A DNA stretch of 60,172 nucleotides from Lachnospiraceae bacterium. GTDB lineage: Bacteria; Bacillota; Clostridia; Lachnospirales; Lachnospiraceae. The notes beneath the pieces are model-generated. The model worked only from the letters and a program-made list of their open reading frames with translations, did not search any database and was not told the DNA's origin. The DNA is taken from the NCBI GenBank assembly GCA_017521605.1, contig JAFXCD010000103.1:1-60172 (forward strand), given 5' to 3'. The position numbers and the translations under genes are program-made. Below are positions 15,757-25,353 of this stretch, piece after piece. The first letter of the stretch is position 1; each line of letters opens with the position of its first letter.

Positions 15757-16599
15757 TTATTGCATAGCATTGATTGCTTCAGTAATACATGCTGCAGGAG
15801 CGGAATCGATAATAACATAGTTAATGTTTCCGTTTAGTAAATCCTGAACAGCAAGAGAACCGTTTTTATATCCTACAGTTTCGGTCTTAAAGCCTGTAAA
15901 GCCCCAGCCCTCATCACCTTCACAATAGAACTGACCGGTGGTACCAATCTGTACACCGATTTTAGTAGTAGAATCCTTAGCATTTAAAATAGCTTCAACT
16001 GCAGCTGCATCTTTGCATTCATCGAATTCAGTATTATCAGAAGGTACAATCAGTTTCTGGGATGCACTGTAGTAAGAATCAGTAAAGTTTACATATTCCA
16101 AACGGTCTTCTTTGATAGTAAGACCAGCCATGGCAATATCACATTTCTGCTGACCAACGGCTAAACAAACAGCATCAAAGTCCATATTCTGGATTACCAG
16201 CTCCTGACCAAGATAATCTGCAAGCTTGGCAGCAATTTCCATATCAATACCATAGTAATTTTCACCCTGCGTATATTCAAAAGGTTCAAATGCGGCATTG
16301 GTAGCAACTACCAACTGATCCTTGTTGGGATCATAAGAAGAAGAAGTAACTGCTACAGGAGTGCCGTCACCAAAGTAGTTATTACAAATTTCGTCAAAAG
16401 TTCCATTTGCTTTGATTTCTGCAATGAATTTGTTTACGGTTTCCAGTAACTCGGGCTGTTGCTTGTCAACGCCAAAAGCATACTCTTCACTGGTAAGCTC
16501 AATTTCGATTACCTTTGCAGTAACGGGAGCCTTACCACAAGCGGTAAGTGAAAGCATGGTAAGAATAACACACAATGCTAAGCTTAAAAATTTTTTCAT
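15757..16599 (-). CDS. Amino acid ABC transporter substrate-binding lipoprotein, apparently circularly permuted
   Basis: A 280-residue lipoprotein (lipobox LTAC, Cys 21). Residues about 29-75 (IELTSEEYAFGVDKQQPELL through FDEICNNYFG) match what is normally the last 45-50 residues of a family 3 solute-binding protein. A short Ser-rich linker leads to DQLVVATNAAFEPFEY, the usual mature N-terminus, then ITIKEDRLEYVNFTD-type hinge motifs. The protein stops after YVIIDSAPAACITEAI, exactly where the moved segment would normally follow. The downstream DNA does not encode the missing tail. This indicates circular permutation of the fold, not truncation. It feeds the permease and ATPase encoded next. 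Confidence 0.88.
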   Translation of the reverse strand: MKKFLSLALCVILTMLSLTACGKAPVTAKVIEIELTSEEYAFGVDKQQPELLETVNKFIAEIKANGTFDEICNNYFGDGTPVAVTSSSYDPNKDQLVVATNAAFEPFEYTQGENYYGIDMEIAAKLADYLGQELVIQNMDFDAVCLAVGQQKCDIAMAGLTIKEDRLEYVNFTDSYYSASQKLIVPSDNTEFDECKDAAAVEAILNAKDSTTKIGVQIGTTGQFYCEGDEGWGFTGFKTETVGYKNGSLAVQDLLNGNINYVIIDSAPAACITEAINAMQ

Positions 16600-16674
16600 A
16601 AAACATTTCTCCTTACATATTTGTATTCAACAATTTACCAGCATAATATATCATTTTATGTAGAAAAAAGCAAA

Positions 16675-16699
16675 TAAAAAAACGTTTTTTTGCCGATAT
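16675..16699 (+). promoter_or_regulatory. Possible sigma-D (motility-type) promoter upstream of the chemoreceptor
   Basis: GCCGATAT at 16692-16699 is a near match to the flagellar sigma factor -10 element (GCCGATAA), with TAAA at 16675-16678. The 13-base spacer is shorter than the usual 15, and the site lies about 150 bases before the gene, so this is tentative. Confidence 0.35.
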
Positions 16700-16845
16700 A
16701 TCCTATATGCTCAATTGAAAAATACAAAAAGAGTAAAAAACGATATAAATTTACGAATAAAATTGAAAAAAAGCAAGAATTGTTATATAATTCAATTAGA
16801 GAAGCTGATATTATTAATACATTATAGTTTACGGAGGATAAGAGT

Positions 16846-18627
16846 ATGGGAAAAGGTATTAATGCTGAAAGGCATAAACTCACATCTAAGGTAAAAAATG
16901 AAAAGAAAGTAATAAAAGAAGGTAAACTCAGTAAATTGCAGTCCATTCAAATTAAGGTAAGTTTGCTGGTAATTCTTGGTGTGGTTATCTCAACAGTGGC
17001 CATATTAGAGGTTATGCTCACAAGAGTAGAAGAATTACTGATAGAGTCTTATTATGGAAAGATGCTGAATGTGGCGACTTCTTATGGCAAGATGATTGAC
17101 AGCGAAGAGGAAGAATTGGATTTGCTTCTTAAGAAAGAGTCATTAACAGCGGAGCAGTATGAAAAGATATTTGAAGGAATTGAAATTGACGGTATCGAAG
17201 AGTTTCAATATTATGTAGTACATAAGGCAGGTGTTATTAAATATCATACAGATCCTGCGCAAATAAATAAACCGAATAGAATTGAGGCAATACGTGATAT
17301 TTGTGCCAAAATGAATATTGGAAAGATTGCTGAAAATCTTTGTATAGAGTACTATGATGATAATGGAGTACGGATGTATGCCAGCTATTATATTACGGAG
17401 AGCAAATCAGTATTAGTAATTTGTACAAGTGATGAAGAGTTGATGCGACCTGTAAGAGAGTTGACAACGATTGCCATTGTATTGGCGGTAGTAGTGCTAA
17501 TTGCTATTATTGTGATAACCAATCTGGTAATCCGACGTATTACGAAACCCTTAAATCAGGTAACAAAGATTATTGATGATACAGCTAAGTTGCGCTTACA
17601 TTTACCTGATAATATCAATAAACTTTGTGCTAGAAAGGATGAAACCGGTACCATCAGTAGAGCTGTACGGCAGATGAGCGAGAACTTGCATGAAGTTGTA
17701 GCCAAGATTGATGCAACCAATAATATTATAAGTAGAAATATGGATAAATTGGAAGATTCCAGTAATAAGGTGCATATGTTCTGTACGGATAACTCAGCTA
17801 CTACGGAACAGTTGGCGGCAAGTACGGAAGAAGTTAACAGTATGACGCAGATGATGAATACGCATATGGTTAACATGAAGGAACAAGTGTCAGAAATCAG
17901 TAGAGAAACTACAGAAAGTAATAAGTTCTCAGAAGAAGTGGCGGGACGTGCGCAGAATATGCAGAATTCTACCCAGATTGCTATTCGTCAGACAAAGGAA
18001 ATGTATGAACAGATTAAGGAACGTAAGGAAACTGCTCTTTTAGGACTTGCTTCTGTTGAGAAGATTAATGAGTTGACCAATGCCATTAAGGAGATTTCCG
18101 ATCAAACCAGCCTGCTTTCCCTAAATGCAAGTATTGAAGCAGCCAGAGCAGGTGAGGCAGGAAGAGGTTTTGCTGTAGTTGCACAGGAGATTAGTAATCT
18201 GGCACATCGTTCATTAGAAACTGTAAGTAATATTAATACCATTATAACAGAAGTAAATGTGGCAGTAAAAAATATTACCGACAGCATGACGGATACTACC
18301 GATTTCCTGGAAAACAGTGTATTGATGGATTATGATAACTTTAATCAGATTGGTGTACAATACATGAATGATGCGGATACCTTTAAGAAGGGTATGAACA
18401 ATATTTCAGAAGACATACATGTACTGGATGAAGCTATGCAGCAGGTGGCAATTGCGGTAGATAACATTTACAGAACTATTGGCGAGACTTCTGTAGGTGT
18501 TAATGATATTGCAGACAAGACAGCTAATGTTGTTAATGCAACCAGTGATAATTACGATTTGACCAGCAGTACTGTTGAAAGAATCAATGAACTTAGAGAG
18601 ATTGTTGAACGGTTTAGTTTTGAATAA
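16846..18627 (+). CDS. Methyl-accepting chemotaxis protein
   Basis: A 593-residue chemoreceptor. A 36-residue basic cytoplasmic lead precedes membrane segment 1 (about 37-58); an extracellular sensor domain of about 145 residues follows, then membrane segment 2 (about 205-229), a HAMP domain and a long signalling coiled coil. The hairpin tip [31 protein letters not shown] (from about residue 413) is the CheA/CheW-binding signature. GGAGGA precedes the ATG. It is divergent from the amino acid importer, so it may sense an amino acid or the binding protein; that is inference from position only. Confidence 0.95.
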   Translation: MGKGINAERHKLTSKVKNEKKVIKEGKLSKLQSIQIKVSLLVILGVVISTVAILEVMLTRVEELLIESYYGKMLNVATSYGKMIDSEEEELDLLLKKESLTAEQYEKIFEGIEIDGIEEFQYYVVHKAGVIKYHTDPAQINKPNRIEAIRDICAKMNIGKIAENLCIEYYDDNGVRMYASYYITESKSVLVICTSDEELMRPVRELTTIAIVLAVVVLIAIIVITNLVIRRITKPLNQVTKIIDDTAKLRLHLPDNINKLCARKDETGTISRAVRQMSENLHEVVAKIDATNNIISRNMDKLEDSSNKVHMFCTDNSATTEQLAASTEEVNSMTQMMNTHMVNMKEQVSEISRETTESNKFSEEVAGRAQNMQNSTQIAIRQTKEMYEQIKERKETALLGLASVEKINELTNAIKEISDQTSLLSLNASIEAARAGEAGRGFAVVAQEISNLAHRSLETVSNINTIITEVNVAVKNITDSMTDTTDFLENSVLMDYDNFNQIGVQYMNDADTFKKGMNNISEDIHVLDEAMQQVAIAVDNIYRTIGETSVGVNDIADKTANVVNATSDNYDLTSSTVERINELREIVERFSFE

Positions 18628-18640
18628 GTATTAGCGTATA

Positions 18641-18678
18641 ATAAAACCCTGCATCCATTGGAAGCAGGGTTTTATATT
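18641..18678. terminator. Rho-independent terminator after the chemoreceptor
   Basis: ATAAAACCCTGC (18641-18652) pairs perfectly with GCAGGGTTTTAT (18664-18675). It is symmetric enough to act for the convergent DUF937 gene as well. Confidence 0.85.
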
Positions 18679-18750
18679 GCATTATTTTAATAAGTTGAAT
18701 AATCCGGAAAGCAAATTATTGGAGCTTTCTTTTTCTTTTTTCTTTTTCTT

Positions 18751-19284
18751 CTATTTGCCTGTTGTATTGGTTTCTTCAGTAGAAGAACTGCCCAAAAGTC
18801 CTGTTAAAACATTGCCCATATCCACATTGTCAAGCAAGGAACCGAACAAACCGCCAATAGGAGAAGTGCTTTCCTCAGACTGGGTCTGTTGTCCTAAGAG
18901 GCTCATCAGTAAAGGAGCCAGAGCAGAAAGGATATCATTGGTTTTGTTCTGTGATACACCAGATTGGGTTGCAATGGTGCTGAGAGTATCATTCTTGCCT
19001 GCCCCCAATAAATGGCCGATAATCTTGCCGCCGTCCTTCATATCAACATTACCTAAGAATTTGTTCAAATCCTTGGTGTCTACCTGAGCGTGCTGGGAAA
19101 GTGCATTAACAAACCCTTCCGTAGTATCCTTGCCGTTTGCCTGGTCCTTTGCACCGTTTAGAAGGGAGGGAAGTGCATTGGTTAATACACTGGTTACATC
19201 CTTGGCAGAAGCACCGGTAGCATTACTTAAACCATTGATACTGTCAGCGCTTAATAAAGTACCTGCTAATTTCTTGAAATCCAT
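18751..19284 (-). CDS. DUF937 (YidB-like) protein
   Basis: A 177-residue soluble protein, helical and rich in Ala, Gly, Asn and Ser. The repeated motif forms (ISALSNATGASAKDVTSVLTNALPSLL-like and LGAGKNDTLSTIATQSG-like) are typical of DUF937, in which Gly/Asn turns link short helices; the biological role is unknown. The ATG at 19284 is preferred because AGGAG lies 7 bases upstream; the open frame extends much further but without a ribosome binding site. The C-terminal 40 residues are low-complexity, ending EETNTTGK. Confidence 0.85.
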   Translation of the reverse strand: MDFKKLAGTLLSADSINGLSNATGASAKDVTSVLTNALPSLLNGAKDQANGKDTTEGFVNALSQHAQVDTKDLNKFLGNVDMKDGGKIIGHLLGAGKNDTLSTIATQSGVSQNKTNDILSALAPLLMSLLGQQTQSEESTSPIGGLFGSLLDNVDMGNVLTGLLGSSSTEETNTTGK

Positions 19285-19380
19285 AATTATCACTCCTATG
19301 TAGTCGAAATAGTTTCTGATTTTATTATGAAACATCATATAAAATAAGTCAAGGAAATTGACATTTTTTCGCAGAAAGCC

Positions 19381-19408
19381 TTGTTTATTGTAGAAAATAT
19401 AGTATAAT
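19381..19408 (+). promoter_or_regulatory. Sigma-A-type promoter for the 19457 gene
   Basis: TTGTTT (19381-19386) and TATAAT (19403-19408) with a 16-base spacer, about 50 bases before the ATG. Confidence 0.6.
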
Positions 19409-19456
19409 GTATATGGGTTGATTTTCTTATACAAATCAAGAAAAGGAGAATTTAAA

Positions 19457-20227
19457 ATGGCAGAACCTAAGAAGAAAAAAATTGTATCAGCTGATACAGG
19501 TAAAGAGGTTAAAGCAGGAGAACGTAAGAAGAGAAAAGTAAAAGAGGCAGCACCTGTTGGGAATGCTACCGGTTTACGTATTGGAGCAGTTGCACTTTGG
19601 GTAGTGGCACTTGCACTGGAATTTGTGGCAATTTTCATCTTGTTTGGTAAGATTAACTGGACATTTACCTCAACACTGATACAGATTATCATTGCATTGG
19701 TTTTGGATTTGGTTTGTGTTATTATTGGTTCCCAGTTGTGGAAGAAAGCAAATCATATTAAGCCTGCAAGTGAAAAGAATAAGTTTTTATTCTGGTTATG
19801 GAATAATATGGGTGTTATTGTATGTGCAGTAGCATTTATTCCTTTTGTTATTTTGGCACTTACCAATAAAGAAGCAGATAAAAAGACTAAGACTATTGCA
19901 ACTGTAGTAGCAATTATTGCATTGCTAATCGCAGGTGTTGCAAGCTATGACTTTAACCCTGTTTCTGAAGAACAGCAGCAGGCAGCTATGCAAGCAATTA
20001 ATACTGATGTATACTGGAGTCCTTTTGGTAAGGTATACCACACACATGAGGATTGTTCTTCATTAAATCAGAGTGATACTCTTACAATGGGTACTGTAGA
20101 ACAGGCGATTGCAGATGGTCGTACCCGTCTCTGTGCATTCTGTGCAAAGAAGGATGAAATTACCGGTGTAGTAACAGACCAGAATGTGGATGAGATTGAA
20201 TTAGAAGACGAAGCTTCAGAAGAATAA
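19457..20227 (+). CDS. Membrane protein with C-terminal Cys/His (Ada-like zinc-binding) domain
   Basis: A 256-residue protein. A Lys-rich N-terminus (about 1-35) is followed by four hydrophobic segments (about 38-62, 67-87, 105-127 and 135-155). The tail carries G-K-V-Y-H-T-H-E-D-C-S-S-L followed 26 residues later by C-A-F-C, matching the H-x-x-x-C...C-x-x-C pattern of a small domain found at the ends of many secreted or membrane proteins and thought to bind zinc. The C-terminus is acidic. The ATG at 19457 follows AAGGAG; an upstream extension to 19418 has none. Function unknown. Confidence 0.8.
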   Translation: MAEPKKKKIVSADTGKEVKAGERKKRKVKEAAPVGNATGLRIGAVALWVVALALEFVAIFILFGKINWTFTSTLIQIIIALVLDLVCVIIGSQLWKKANHIKPASEKNKFLFWLWNNMGVIVCAVAFIPFVILALTNKEADKKTKTIATVVAIIALLIAGVASYDFNPVSEEQQQAAMQAINTDVYWSPFGKVYHTHEDCSSLNQSDTLTMGTVEQAIADGRTRLCAFCAKKDEITGVVTDQNVDEIELEDEASEE

Positions 20228-20246
20228 TTACATAAAATAATGCATA

Positions 20247-20285
20247 AACTCCCCCTGTTTTATTGAATAGGGGGAGTTATTTTTA
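20247..20285 (+). terminator. Rho-independent terminator
   Basis: AACTCCCCCT (20247-20256) pairs perfectly with AGGGGGAGTT (20269-20278), followed by a T-rich run. Confidence 0.85.
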
Positions 20286-20297
20286 TAATAAAACAAA

Positions 20298-20326
20298 GTG
20301 ACAAATGTGGTAAAAAGTGATATACT
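20298..20326 (+). promoter_or_regulatory. Promoter for the protease/MoxR/TldDE operon
   Basis: GTGACA (20298-20303) and TATACT (20321-20326) with a 17-base spacer, about 42 bases before the CPBP gene. It is the only good promoter I see ahead of the seven-gene run. Confidence 0.5.
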
Positions 20327-20367
20327 TTACTTATTTACTATAATAAAGATGATGAGGAGGATTTGTA

Positions 20368-21564
20368 ATGTCACAAAAAGCGGCATCAACGGTTTTAAAA
20401 GTAATGCTGATATGGTTATTAGGTCTGTTTGGGATACTGGTATTTCGTAATGTGTTGCCTGGGATAGATTTTATTAACCAAGATATAGAAAGTGGTTTTT
20501 TTGTAGGTGGCTTTTTGGGTGGTATGTTTATTTGTTTGGTTACTATCTTGGTGCTTGTGGTAAACAGAGAGCCCAAGGAGCAAAATAATGCGAAAAAAAG
20601 CTATGCAGCTGTGGGTATGATATTGGCAGTATTTGGTTTGTTTATGATGTCATTGAGTGCCTGTTATGATCCTATAATGGTGAAGGTATTTGGTAGTTCT
20701 ATACAGACAGAAAATTGGTATACATGGGTAAAGAGTTTTCTGATTACGGATGTATTTTGTCTGTTGGTTGTAATGGCAGTAGCGTCCATGAGTGAGAAAA
20801 CACCTATTGAGAAGCATAAAATGACTGTTGGACAATTTATATGTGCTATATTTATGAATGCAGGAATTATCGGTATTGGTGCGATTATCGGGGCTATAGT
20901 TGAATTTTCCATTGCCTTCAATTTTGGAATTGCGGGTGGTGGACAGACAATATCGGATATGTTAATTGAATCCAATGATTTTTGGCGTATATTGACTGTA
21001 GGTATTGGTGCTCCTATTGTGGAAGAACTGATTTTTAGAAAGTTTCTGATAGACAGAGTCCATAAATATGGTGAAGGCATTGCAATATTTGTTTCAGGCT
21101 TTTTGTTTGGGCTTTTCCATGGTAATTTCTCACAGTTTTTCTTTGCAACCGGTGTAGGATTATTTTTTGCCTTCATTTATGTAAGGACCGGTAGAGTATG
21201 GTATAGTATTTTGCTTCATATGGTAGTAAATATGTCTACATCTGTGATTAGCATAAATTTGATTGAAATGATGGATCTGGAGAAAATGGAGGAATATATG
21301 GTAATGGATTTAGCTTCATCTGAAGCAACACAGATGGCATTAGAATTGTTACCAAGTATGCTTCTTTTCCTTGGATGGGTACTGTTTTTAGTGATTTGTA
21401 CAATAGTAGGCTGGATATTATGGATTGTTAAAAGGAAAAAGCTGTTTTTAAAGAAAAGCGAAGAATATGTAGAGAAAAAGAAATTCTGTACCGCGTTCTG
21501 TAACTTTGGAATGATTATTTTCCTGATATTATGTGTGGTTCGTTTCATGTCTTTTTATATATAA
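20368..21564 (+). CDS. CPBP-family intramembrane metalloprotease
   Basis: A 398-residue protein with about eight membrane segments. It carries the three CPBP (Abi/Rce1-like) motifs: EELIFRKFL (EExxxR, about residue 219), FGLFHGNFSQF (FxxxH) and HMVVNMS (HxxxN), so the active site is intact. Relatives cleave prenylated or membrane peptides, and some confer bacteriocin self-immunity. It is the first gene of a run with no terminator until 27927 and starts with GAGGAGG upstream. Substrate unknown. Confidence 0.9.
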   Translation: MSQKAASTVLKVMLIWLLGLFGILVFRNVLPGIDFINQDIESGFFVGGFLGGMFICLVTILVLVVNREPKEQNNAKKSYAAVGMILAVFGLFMMSLSACYDPIMVKVFGSSIQTENWYTWVKSFLITDVFCLLVVMAVASMSEKTPIEKHKMTVGQFICAIFMNAGIIGIGAIIGAIVEFSIAFNFGIAGGGQTISDMLIESNDFWRILTVGIGAPIVEELIFRKFLIDRVHKYGEGIAIFVSGFLFGLFHGNFSQFFFATGVGLFFAFIYVRTGRVWYSILLHMVVNMSTSVISINLIEMMDLEKMEEYMVMDLASSEATQMALELLPSMLLFLGWVLFLVICTIVGWILWIVKRKKLFLKKSEEYVEKKKFCTAFCNFGMIIFLILCVVRFMSFYI

Positions 21565-21590
21565 GTCGATAGATTGAAGAGGGAGGTATT

Positions 21591-22532
21591 ATGGAACTTA
21601 AAGGAAATGCTTTTGCTGATAAAGTGATTACTAATGTAAGTAAGGTTATAGTGGGGAAAGAAAGTGTAATTAAGTATATATTGACAGCTATGGTTGCTGA
21701 AGGACACGTACTTTTGGAGGATGTGCCGGGTACAGGCAAAACCAAGCTGGCCAAAGCATTGGCAAAATCCATGGAAGCAGAATACGCCCGTATTCAGTTT
21801 ACGCCGGACCTGCTTCCTTCAGATATAACCGGTTTAAATGTATATAATCGTCAGACCAATGAATTTACTTTACGTAAAGGTCCTATCTTTACCAATATTC
21901 TTTTGGCTGATGAAATCAATCGTGCAACTCCGCGTACTCAGGCAGGATTGTTGGAATGTATGGAGGAAAAGCAGGCTACTATAGATGGAGAAACTTATGA
22001 TATGGGTGAGGATTTCTTTGTAATGGCGACTCAGAATCCGGTAGAAACAGCAGGAACCTTCCCTTTGCCCGAAGCACAGCTGGATAGATTTATGATGAAG
22101 CTTTCTATGGGACCCTTGGAAAGGGAGCAGGAATTGGCAGTTTTAGAGCGTTATATGGAAAAGGATCCGTTGGATACATTGAAGAGTGTGGTATCCCTTG
22201 AAGAGTTAAACGCAGTAAAAGAAGAAGCAATAAAGGTATATGTACATAAATGCATTCAGGAATATATAGTAGATTTGGTGGAACAAACCAGGGAAGGCAG
22301 TAACATAATGATGGGTGTCAGCCCCAGAGGAAGCCTGGCACTTATGAAGTGTGCGAAAGCATATGCCTGCTTAAGTGGCAGGGCATATTGTGTGCCGGAT
22401 GATGTAAAGAGTGTAGCAACCCATGTATTGGCTCATAGAATTGTATTGGGGTATGGTGATAATTCCACAGATAATTTTGTACAGAAGATACTTCGAAACA
22501 CGGATGTGCCCACAGAGGATTTTAGCGCATGA
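21591..22532 (+). CDS. MoxR-family AAA+ ATPase
   Basis: A 313-residue AAA+ ATPase. Walker A is VPGTGKTKLAKAL (about 44-56), Walker B ILLADEINRATPRTQAGLLECMEE, and sensor 1 ATQNPVE; the AAA lid follows. MoxR ATPases act as chaperones that assemble or activate protein complexes, usually encoded with DUF58 and other membrane or VWA proteins. The stop overlaps the DUF58 start (ATGA), indicating translational coupling. Confidence 0.95.
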   Translation: MELKGNAFADKVITNVSKVIVGKESVIKYILTAMVAEGHVLLEDVPGTGKTKLAKALAKSMEAEYARIQFTPDLLPSDITGLNVYNRQTNEFTLRKGPIFTNILLADEINRATPRTQAGLLECMEEKQATIDGETYDMGEDFFVMATQNPVETAGTFPLPEAQLDRFMMKLSMGPLEREQELAVLERYMEKDPLDTLKSVVSLEELNAVKEEAIKVYVHKCIQEYIVDLVEQTREGSNIMMGVSPRGSLALMKCAKAYACLSGRAYCVPDDVKSVATHVLAHRIVLGYGDNSTDNFVQKILRNTDVPTEDFSA

Positions 22533-23650
22533 TACAATTAATTGGTATTATTATTTTAATACTGGTATTTATCTGGCTACAGCTTAAGGTGTATGTGTAT
22601 TTTTGGAATCAGAATCTGGATGTGGAGCTGAGATTCGACTCAACGGACATGTTTGCAGGGGATACGGGATATTTGAAGGAAGTAATAACAAATGATAAAT
22701 GGTTACCCATACCTTTGTTTCATGTGAAGTTCCAAACCAGTAGGAATCTGTTGTTTGATGATTCTAAAGAAACACAGAAAACCGATCAATACTATCGTAA
22801 TGATGTATTTGGATTAGGGAAGAAAGAACGTATCACCAGAACCTTGAGTTTTCAAGTGAAAAAGAGAGGCTGTTATCGTATCAAATCAATTGATTTATTA
22901 AGTGGCGATTTGTTTATGTTAACAACACTTCGGGAAAGCAGAGAATGTGATGAGTTTATTTATGTATATCCACAGCCTTATTACAATCGGGCAATACTGC
23001 ATTCTCTACAGATGGTGAACGGTCTGGTCAATACCAGAAGGCAATTTCTGGAAGACCCCTTTGAGTACCGCGGCATTCGTGAATACCAGCCTTATGATGA
23101 TATGAAAAGCATCAACTGGAAGGCTACTGCCAAAACAGGTGATTTGAAAGTGAATTTGAGAGATTTCACGGCAGTAAGGTCTGTGCGCATATTCTTAAAT
23201 CTGGAAGATGAAGGAATACTAAAAAGAGAAGACGGGGCAGAAGCCTGTATTCGTATTGCGGCAGGTATCATCAAATATTTTGTGGGAAAAGGGATGAAGA
23301 TATCCTGTTATGGAAACTGCAAGGATTCCGGAACGGATCAGATTTTGTATTATAATGAGGACCGTAATATTCGTGAAATCTATCGTTCTTTATCCTGTAT
23401 TGATTTAGAGAAAAAAGCTAAATCGTTTCAGTATCATTTTGAGAATCGTCTTTTTAAACAGACCAATGGAGAATATACTTTTATTCTGTCCATGAATGCA
23501 TATGATGATTTTATTAAATTATTGCAAAAATATAGTGTGGTTTCCGAGGACTTTATGTGGTTTTATTTAAAAGATCCCAAGGATGTTCCGGATATTCCAT
23601 GGAATTTAAAACGTTATTATAAACCCATAGATATTAGTCAGATACGCTAG
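22529..23650 (+). CDS. DUF58 domain protein, MoxR partner
   Basis: A 373-residue protein with one N-terminal membrane helix, a beta-rich stretch, and the DUF58 signature EYRGIREYQPYDDMKSINWK (about residues 178-197) followed by the R-x-F-x-x-x-R-S-V-x-I-F-L-N-L segment. DUF58 proteins form a VWA-like fold and are the normal partners of MoxR ATPases. Overlap with moxR by 4 bases supports a shared complex at the membrane. The process they serve is not known. Confidence 0.9.
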   Translation: MIQLIGIIILILVFIWLQLKVYVYFWNQNLDVELRFDSTDMFAGDTGYLKEVITNDKWLPIPLFHVKFQTSRNLLFDDSKETQKTDQYYRNDVFGLGKKERITRTLSFQVKKRGCYRIKSIDLLSGDLFMLTTLRESRECDEFIYVYPQPYYNRAILHSLQMVNGLVNTRRQFLEDPFEYRGIREYQPYDDMKSINWKATAKTGDLKVNLRDFTAVRSVRIFLNLEDEGILKREDGAEACIRIAAGIIKYFVGKGMKISCYGNCKDSGTDQILYYNEDRNIREIYRSLSCIDLEKKAKSFQYHFENRLFKQTNGEYTFILSMNAYDDFIKLLQKYSVVSEDFMWFYLKDPKDVPDIPWNLKRYYKPIDISQIR

Positions 23651-23659
23651 GAATGAATT

Positions 23660-24931
23660 ATGACAATCAAACAAGTAAAATCCCTACATAATTTCATAAT
23701 GATATTCCAAAACCATTGGAGTGTTTATATTATAGTGTATATGCTGTTGGTGGTGGCAGGTCGGATTTATCAGGTGCCGCCGGTGCACTGGTTCATCTGG
23801 TTAGGGCTTGGTATGTTGCCACTGGCTTTCAATAAGCTGAAGTCTATATGTAAGCATAAAGGACTGCGATACCCCATATATGCAGCAAGTCTGTTTGTAG
23901 TATATATGTTAAAAACCCCCCATATGACTTGTACATACATATATCTGCTTTGTGTGGGTTATTATTGTATTAATGCAGAATGGTATGATTGGTCCAAGGA
24001 AGATAGTGCAGAGTACAAACCGGTTCCGTTAGTTGTTGTAATATTAATGGCGGTGGTAGTAATTTTTGTGTTTCAGTGGATTAGATTATTTGAACTTCAA
24101 AGAACCATATTATATTTGCTGATATGGAATGTAATGCTTTATTCTATAGCAAGTTATGTGAATAAATATGTTAAATTTTTGGATTTGAACAAACATTCCA
24201 TAGGATATATGCCAATAAAAAGTGTAATGGGGTCGGGAATATTATCCATGCTGGGATTTTCGTCTATTTTATCTGTAGTGTTATTGTTTGTTGCCAGTAT
24301 AGGAAAAATGAGCGATGTATTACAGTATATTAAAGCGTTTATTCAAAGAGTCAATAATAAAATTACTCAATGGTTAAAAGAGTGGATTAAAAAGTGGCTG
24401 TATGTTGATAACCAAACGGATATGAATATTCCGGATTTAGAAGGAAATGTATCTCAAATTCAGTATGCAAATGTAGATGAAAAATGGTCAGTTTGGGATA
24501 TAGTGATTGCAGTAGTGATAGGTATTATTGCACTATATGCGTTGTATCAGGGAATCCGATGCCTTGTTTGCTTTTTGAATACTTTGTTGCGTAAAGGTGA
24601 TGGAGAGACAATGTTTTTACAAGAAGATGTGCGGGAAAAGAGTGATGTGGTGGAAAAGATGCCACAACGAAAAAGGGAAAGTCTGTTAGATGCTATGACG
24701 CCTGCCCAGCGTATACGCAGGAGATTCCGACGAAAGGTATTAAGTGAACAGAAGCACATTTATGATACTGATAAAAGAGAAAGAATGGAACTGTATACTG
24801 CCAGAGAGTGCGCAGAAATCTTAGAAGCATCGGAAGCCGGCAGTATCTATGAAAAAGCTAGGTATTCACCGTTTGAATGTACTGCAGAGGATGTGAAAAG
24901 GATGAAAAATGCCTGTAAAAATAATGAATAA
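23660..24931 (+). CDS. Multi-pass membrane protein of the MoxR/DUF58 operon
   Basis: A 423-residue protein with about six hydrophobic segments in the first 215 residues, an amphipathic loop (about 215-270), another membrane helix (about 275-300), and a basic cytoplasmic tail. The tail motif AMTPAQRIRRRFRRKVL plus YTARECAEIL resembles the DUF4129 tail of transglutaminase proteins that accompany MoxR-DUF58, but no transglutaminase triad (Cys-His-Asp) is present. It may be the membrane scaffold of the complex with the enzyme part lost. Assignment rests on context and the tail motif. Confidence 0.65.
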   Translation: MTIKQVKSLHNFIMIFQNHWSVYIIVYMLLVVAGRIYQVPPVHWFIWLGLGMLPLAFNKLKSICKHKGLRYPIYAASLFVVYMLKTPHMTCTYIYLLCVGYYCINAEWYDWSKEDSAEYKPVPLVVVILMAVVVIFVFQWIRLFELQRTILYLLIWNVMLYSIASYVNKYVKFLDLNKHSIGYMPIKSVMGSGILSMLGFSSILSVVLLFVASIGKMSDVLQYIKAFIQRVNNKITQWLKEWIKKWLYVDNQTDMNIPDLEGNVSQIQYANVDEKWSVWDIVIAVVIGIIALYALYQGIRCLVCFLNTLLRKGDGETMFLQEDVREKSDVVEKMPQRKRESLLDAMTPAQRIRRRFRRKVLSEQKHIYDTDKRERMELYTARECAEILEASEAGSIYEKARYSPFECTAEDVKRMKNACKNNE

Positions 24932-24949
24932 TCAGAAAGGAAAAAGAAA

Positions 24950-25342
24950 ATGGCTGGTTGGGGCGACGATATTGATGAAGAGTTAAAAAGAGAAGAAGAG
25001 ATAGAAGTCGGATTTCGTTTGGGATTTAAAGGTATGAGTTTTTTGATTGACAGGATTGTGGAAGAAACCAGAGAGTATGATGAGAAGCATCCCAAGGATG
25101 ATTTGCGTTTTATTTTATATAATGACTTGGTTATCATCGCAATATTAGTCACCTTTTCTTATAATGTTCTGATGATAGCAACAGTATTCTTTATGCTGTT
25201 TTATGGTTATCTGCTGATTCAGATAGGGAAAGCATGGAAGCGATTTAATTACTCCATGGGACAATACCGGCTTCTGGCTATTATTGGTTTGATTGTAGCA
25301 GTGGCGCTGGGAATTGTAGCCCAGAGATTGATTTTTAAATAG
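24950..25342 (+). CDS. Small membrane protein of the MoxR/TldDE operon
   Basis: A 130-residue protein with an acidic soluble N-terminus (about 1-55) and two or three membrane segments (about 60-92 and 105-127). The ATG has AAAGGAAAAAG upstream. I do not recognise a family. It lies 18 bases after the previous gene and 11 before TldD, firmly inside the operon. Confidence 0.7.
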   Translation: MAGWGDDIDEELKREEEIEVGFRLGFKGMSFLIDRIVEETREYDEKHPKDDLRFILYNDLVIIAILVTFSYNVLMIATVFFMLFYGYLLIQIGKAWKRFNYSMGQYRLLAIIGLIVAVALGIVAQRLIFK

Positions 25343-25353
25343 GAGGGAAAGAA

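Noticed and set aside
19285-19692. N-terminal extension of the DUF937 protein to about 313 residues
   Set aside because: The extra part lies antisense to the 19457 gene and its promoter, while a good AGGAG precedes the ATG at 19284.
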